Source: an uncultured Lachnospiraceae bacterium (GTDB lineage Bacteria > Bacillota_A > Clostridia > Lachnospirales > Lachnospiraceae). Taken from it: DNA of 9,335 nucleotides. Below, one piece after another: positions 5,459 through 9,335 of the stretch; the stretch's first letter is position 1, and each line of letters opens with the position of its first letter. Below the pieces are notes generated by a model, which made no database searches, was not told the origin of the DNA, and saw only the letters and a program-made list of their open reading frames with translations. Location of the stretch: assembly GCA_947177885.1 (NCBI GenBank), contig CAMWWF010000095.1, positions 1 through 9,335 on the forward strand. Reading direction: 5' to 3'. The translations under genes were made by a program, and so were the position numbers.

Positions 5459-7654
5459 TCATGGAAGGGCCTTGCCATCCAGTCTCTGCCTTGCGATCAA
5501 TCCCGCAAAGTATCCGTTCTTTTCCATGAGTTCCTCATAATTACCATCCTCTATGATCTTCCCTTTCTCCAGCACAATGATCCGGTCACACTGACGGATC
5601 GTGGATAGTCTGTGGGCGATCACAATGCGTGTGCAATGAAGTCCGTCCAGGGACTGTGACACCTTTTTCTGGGTCAAATTGTCCAGGGCGCTGGTGGCTT
5701 CGTCCAGCAGGAGGATCTTTGGTCTGGGCGCTATGGCTCTTGCAATCAGCAAACGCTGTCTCTGTCCCCCTGAAATCCCACCCTGCCCTTCGGAGATCAC
5801 GGTATGCATTCCCATAGGCATACGCCGGATATCCTCCGCAATACCGGCAAGTTCCGCCGCTTCCCAGGCTTCCTCCATGGTAAGATGGGGAGCGCAGATC
5901 GTGATATTGGAAAAAATATCCCCGGAAAACAGTCTGCCGCCCTGCATCACCACACCGATCCTGCTCCGCAGGGATTTTAGATCCATGCCGGCAATGTCCC
6001 TGCCGTCATAGTAAACAGCGCCCTTCCCAGGCGTCTCAAACCCAAGCAGAAGCCTGAGCAGAGTAGACTTCCCACACCCACTGGCCCCAACCAATGCCAC
6101 ATACTGACCCGGCCTTATTTTCAGGGAAAGGTCATCCACCACAAGCGGCATGCTCTCCTGATAACGGAAGGATACATTGCTAAACTCTATGCCGCCCGAA
6201 AGGCGCGTCACCATCTGCTTGCCCTCCGCCACCTCCGGCGCCGTTTCCAGAATGGGTTTCGCCATCTTAAGGATGGGACGAAGCTGTGCCACAGACAGCA
6301 CGATCCCTGCCAGAGAAGAAAAGGCACCGGAAACCATCCCATAAGCGGTACTGAAAGCATAATAATCCGCCACGGAAATCCCGCTTTTTACCGCAGTATA
6401 ATACATGATGACCGTTCCACATAAAGAAATCGCCGTCAACAGTACGCTGTTTATCTTTAAGAACACCGGCGGACTGTAGGCAAGCCTTGCCCCTTCTGCA
6501 TAAATCCCGCCCCACCGGGCAAATGCGCGCTTCTCCGCGCCGGAAAGCTTGATCTTCTGGATGCCGCTGATCAGGGAATAGGTCATACCGCTTTCCTTCC
6601 CGACAATTTCCATCTGCCTTTCGCTGACCCGTATCTGCATCAGCGCAGAGACCACCGAAAACACCGCCGTCACCAGTATGATCACCAAAGCCGGAACCAC
6701 CAGCGCCGGGGCATAGGTAAAAATCTGGGTAATGTATACCAGGGAGAATACCGCCGTAAGGCCTGTGGAAAATACCAGAGATACCAGCATGGAACAAAGG
6801 GTATGGATGTTCCCCGCCCTGTCTGCCAGTTCTCCCGGGCTGTATTTCCGAAAAAAATCCGTGGGAAGGGACAAAATGCGCATCATCACTGCCGCCTGCA
6901 CCTGAACCCCCATCTTGATCCCGATGCGCTGCATCAGCATAGACCTGACCGCCTCCACCAGCAGGGCGCTGACCCTTAAGCATACCAGAAAAAAGGTGAT
7001 GGATAGAAACAGGCGCATATTGCCGCTTGCTGTCACCTGGGAAAAGATGATATGGTTCAGCTTCGGTGAAACCATTCCCAGCAACGTAATCCCCAGCGCC
7101 GCCGCCAGAAACATCCCCACGTCAAAGACCGACAATGTCCCGGCGATATAGCCCATCAGCTCCGGTATCCCTATGGGCTTCACAGGAAGAGGCTTATAAA
7201 AGCACAGCGCCTCTTCCTCTATCTCTCTCTTTGTATTCCTGTCAAGCTTTACCCGCCTGCCGGAGGTCTCATCCAGATAGCGGTAGCCGCCTGTCCTGTC
7301 CGGGATCAGGGCGATCACCCTGCCGTCCTCTTTCCTGGTTCCCAGCATTGCCCCAAAGGCATCCCGGTACCACTCCCCCTCCAGTTTCACCCTGCGCCGC
7401 ATAATGCCGCAGGGGCGCAGCAGATATTCCAACTGGTCATTGATGTCCTTTACATCCTCCGGTATCTCCGAAGTCTTCACATGATAAAATTTCAGTATTT
7501 CATCTATGGCGTTTTTTGTCCGTATCCTGTCGTCCTTCATGGCGGTCAGAATCCGTGTTCCCAGCACAGCCCCCGCTATGCCCACCAGGGAGTCCTCCAG
7601 CATCTCGTCATCGCTGTACATCCGCTGCCGGATCTGTTCGTCAAACCATCCCAT
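5459..7654 (-). CDS. NHLP/NHLM-type bacteriocin export ABC transporter, permease/ATPase subunit
   Basis: A 731-residue membrane exporter subunit. The first ATG (7660) is only 3 bases from AGGAG, the second (7654) is 9 bases away and gives the family-like start MGWFDEQIRQR, so I chose the second. Residues 1-155 are a soluble N-terminal region typical of this family (LEDSLVGIAG, AIDEILKFYH, QLEYLLRPCGIMRRRVKLEG), not a C39 peptidase. Residues about 165-460 hold the exporter-type membrane domain. Residues 480-725 are the ATPase with Walker A GASGCGKST (523-531), signature ISGGQRQR (627-634), Walker B ILLLDEATSALD (647-658) and His681 in IAHRLSTI. It follows the other exporter by 61 bases and precedes the two precursor genes, consistent with a two-subunit peptide export machine. 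Naming rests on recognised family features, not on a search. Confidence 0.9.
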   Translation of the reverse strand: MGWFDEQIRQRMYSDDEMLEDSLVGIAGAVLGTRILTAMKDDRIRTKNAIDEILKFYHVKTSEIPEDVKDINDQLEYLLRPCGIMRRRVKLEGEWYRDAFGAMLGTRKEDGRVIALIPDRTGGYRYLDETSGRRVKLDRNTKREIEEEALCFYKPLPVKPIGIPELMGYIAGTLSVFDVGMFLAAALGITLLGMVSPKLNHIIFSQVTASGNMRLFLSITFFLVCLRVSALLVEAVRSMLMQRIGIKMGVQVQAAVMMRILSLPTDFFRKYSPGELADRAGNIHTLCSMLVSLVFSTGLTAVFSLVYITQIFTYAPALVVPALVIILVTAVFSVVSALMQIRVSERQMEIVGKESGMTYSLISGIQKIKLSGAEKRAFARWGGIYAEGARLAYSPPVFLKINSVLLTAISLCGTVIMYYTAVKSGISVADYYAFSTAYGMVSGAFSSLAGIVLSVAQLRPILKMAKPILETAPEVAEGKQMVTRLSGGIEFSNVSFRYQESMPLVVDDLSLKIRPGQYVALVGASGCGKSTLLRLLLGFETPGKGAVYYDGRDIAGMDLKSLRSRIGVVMQGGRLFSGDIFSNITICAPHLTMEEAWEAAELAGIAEDIRRMPMGMHTVISEGQGGISGGQRQRLLIARAIAPRPKILLLDEATSALDNLTQKKVSQSLDGLHCTRIVIAHRLSTIRQCDRIIVLEKGKIIEDGNYEELMEKNGYFAGLIARQRLDGKALP

Positions 7655-7698
7655 ATCCATCTTCTCCTGTGTGAGCGCATGTCAAATCGCTTTTTTAT

Positions 7699-7716
7699 AT
7701 CAGTTTTATCAGTTTT
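7699..7716. repeat. Short tandem repeat between the exporter genes
   Basis: ATCAGTTTT occurs twice in tandem and is followed by a partial third copy (cagt) that overlaps the stop codon of the first exporter. The rest of the gap down to 7655 contains only the AGGAG site at 7664-7668 for the next gene. The repeat may simply reflect slippage. Confidence 0.6.
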
Positions 7717-9335
7717 CAGTCATTGGAAACCAGCTCGGTATAAGCGCCGCCCTTTGCATACAGTTCCTCATGGGTTCCCCGTTCCACCACTTTTCCGTGA
7801 TCCATTACGATGATCTCGTCGCAGTCCCGGATGGTGGACAGACGGTGGGCAACCACGATGCAGGTGATCCCCCTGTCCTTAATGGACCTGACTACATCAT
7901 ACTCTGTCCTTGCGTCCAGCGCCGAGGTGGCTTCATCCATAATAATAATGGTCGGATCCTGGGCAAGCACTCTGGCAATTTCCATTCTCTGGCGCTGTCC
8001 CCCGGAAAAATCCCTGCCGTCCTGACTGATGCGGTAGGAATAACCGCCCTCCCTCTGCATAATGTCCTCATGAAGCCTCGCGTCCCGGGCAGCCATGATG
8101 ACCTCGAAATCCTCAATGGATCTGTCCCACATTCTGATATTGCCGGCTATGGTATCTTCAAACAGAATAATGTCCTGGTCAACCACTGCCAGCGAACCCG
8201 TAAACACATTTCTGTCAATCTCGCTCACCGGCTTCCCGTCAAAAAGGATTTCCCCCTTCCACGGCTGATACAGACCGGAAAGCAGTTTGGAAATAGTGGA
8301 TTTTCCGCAGCCGGAAGCTCCCACAAGCGCCACACGGCTTCCCGGTTTTAAAGTCAGGTTAAAATCTTCTATCAGCGGTTCCGAAAGCCTGGAATAACCG
8401 AAAGTAACATTTTTCATCTCCACGCTGCCGGAGAGCTTCCTGTACTCCCCGGATCGGTTCCCGCTTTCTTCCTTTTCCTGCACATACTCCCTGTGCCCAC
8501 AGCAGACATCGGAAGGATACTCCATCACATCTTCGATCCGCTCCATCTGGGTACGCATCTCCTGAATACTCTGACCAGCCGCGATCAATTTTGCGGTCGG
8601 AGACATAAAGGAGGAAAGGAACCCCTGAAATGCCATGATCATGCCCACTGTAAAACTTCCCTGCATGGTCAGATATACCCCCAGCATCAGCACTGCCACC
8701 CCCGTGAGGGAAGATACCAGGGCGGGAAGAAGCCCCAGATACTGGTTCAGTCTGGCATACTTTACCTGCTGGGTATTGACGCTTGCCTGGTACCCTGCCC
8801 ACTTTTCAAAATAACCGTTTTCCGCGCCGTTGGCTTTGATCGTCTCTATCATTTCAATACCGGATACCGTTGCACCTGACAGCTTACCGCTATCCCGCAT
8901 CTGTACCCTCGTAATGTTGATGCGTTTTCTGGATATCAGCTGCGACAGCCCAAGATTGCACAGGATGGACAGCACGCCCACAAAGGTAAGCAGGGGGCTG
9001 TAGCGCAGCATGACTGCCAGATAAAACACCATCATTGCGGTATCGATCAAAAGAGGGGCAAACAGGTTCACAAGACTGCCGGATGCCGAGGCGTTCATCC
9101 CCTGCCGCTGCTGGATATCCCCTGCCATGCGCTGGGAAAAAAACTCCATGGGCAGGTGAAGTACCTTCCACAGGTAGGAGGAGGAACCTGTAACTGCAAA
9201 TCTGCCGTATATTTTCAGGGAATAAACCGTTAACAGAAAGGAAAACAACAGCCGCACTGCCGCGTATCCCATAAATATGCCCACAAAAGGCAGGAGCCAG
9301 TCAGGATTCTTCCCCGTCAGCAGCCTGTCCATAAA
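7716..9335 (-). CDS. NHLP/NHLM-type bacteriocin export ABC transporter, probable peptidase/permease/ATPase subunit (partial, N-terminus outside window)
   Basis: The frame is open at the right edge (539 residues seen); the Met at 9332 is an internal residue rather than a start, because the visible part begins in the middle of the membrane domain (LTGKNPDWLLPFVGIFMG). Members with an N-terminal C39 leader peptidase are about 700-730 residues, so roughly 180 are missing here, enough for that domain; its presence is inferred. Counting from that Met, the membrane region runs to about residue 265 and the ATPase covers about 300-538: Walker A GASGCGKST (338-346), signature FSGGQRQR (442-449), Walker B IIIMDEATSALD (462-473) and His496 in VVAHRLSTI. 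A Glu/Ser-rich linker with two adjacent Cys (DVCCGH, 276-281) joins the parts. The expected role is to cleave after the double glycine of the two precursors and drive export together with the second ABC subunit. Confidence 0.88.
   Translation of the reverse strand, partial: FMDRLLTGKNPDWLLPFVGIFMGYAAVRLLFSFLLTVYSLKIYGRFAVTGSSSYLWKVLHLPMEFFSQRMAGDIQQRQGMNASASGSLVNLFAPLLIDTAMMVFYLAVMLRYSPLLTFVGVLSILCNLGLSQLISRKRINITRVQMRDSGKLSGATVSGIEMIETIKANGAENGYFEKWAGYQASVNTQQVKYARLNQYLGLLPALVSSLTGVAVLMLGVYLTMQGSFTVGMIMAFQGFLSSFMSPTAKLIAAGQSIQEMRTQMERIEDVMEYPSDVCCGHREYVQEKEESGNRSGEYRKLSGSVEMKNVTFGYSRLSEPLIEDFNLTLKPGSRVALVGASGCGKSTISKLLSGLYQPWKGEILFDGKPVSEIDRNVFTGSLAVVDQDIILFEDTIAGNIRMWDRSIEDFEVIMAARDARLHEDIMQREGGYSYRISQDGRDFSGGQRQRMEIARVLAQDPTIIIMDEATSALDARTEYDVVRSIKDRGITCIVVAHRLSTIRDCDEIIVMDHGKVVERGTHEELYAKGGAYTELVSND

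Noticed and set aside
5376..5462. 29-residue extension of precursor 2 upstream of 5375
   Set aside because: Same reason; the extra residues overlap the exporter stop and do not match the other precursor beyond the shared UTR.
7661..7690. TTGACA-like -35 box in the gap between exporters (minus strand)
   Set aside because: No acceptable -10 at 16-18 bases; transcription would begin inside the coding region of the next gene.
7506..8351. 281-codon plus-strand open frame
   Set aside because: It lies antisense to the clearly coding exporter genes and their junction, and its translation has no recognisable domain; it is a shadow of codon bias on the other strand.

Overview
The window reads as part of one long minus-strand operon from a Gram-positive Clostridia-type bacterium, most likely a Lachnospiraceae-like gut Firmicute. 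This rests on strong GGAGG ribosome binding sites, very tight gene packing, moderate GC content, and an exporter whose N-terminus (GWFDEQIRQR...) I recognise from NHLP/NHLM-type bacteriocin exporters of such organisms. Transcription runs from high to low coordinates. No plus-strand gene, RNA gene, CRISPR array or insertion sequence is supported.

Export half (9335 to 5459): two ABC exporters. The first (cut by the window edge) looks like the peptidase/permease/ATPase type; its N-terminal part, where a C39 leader peptidase would sit, is outside the window. The second is the companion permease/ATPase with a characteristic soluble N-terminal region.

Precursor block (5458 to 4565): two small genes encode peptides of 104 and 111 residues. 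They share an identical 34-residue double-glycine leader, nearly identical DNA over about 124 bp, and a matching 5' UTR hairpin. Their hydrophilic, cysteine-free cores are unrelated. A 25-codon unassigned frame and a weak terminator-like hairpin lie between them. No peptide-modifying enzyme is visible.

Import half (4454 to 1): a GlnP-like lipoprotein/substrate-binding/permease fusion, its GlnQ-like ATPase, and the first 355 residues of a DAACS-family dicarboxylate/amino acid symporter. The ATPase carries a C-terminal extension and the symporter an N-terminal extension of about 115 residues each. The two extensions look homologous to each other and to degenerate RsbW-like (HATPase_c_2) domains. 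The binding region of the permease fusion is also unusual: a complete binding domain is flanked by two complementary half-domains.

Working model (inference): the exporters cleave and secrete the two GG-leader peptides, while two amino acid uptake systems, both carrying the same putative regulatory domain, are co-expressed with them. The unusual elements are the shared domain on two unrelated importers, the interrupted binding domain, and the coupling of uptake to a double-precursor export system.
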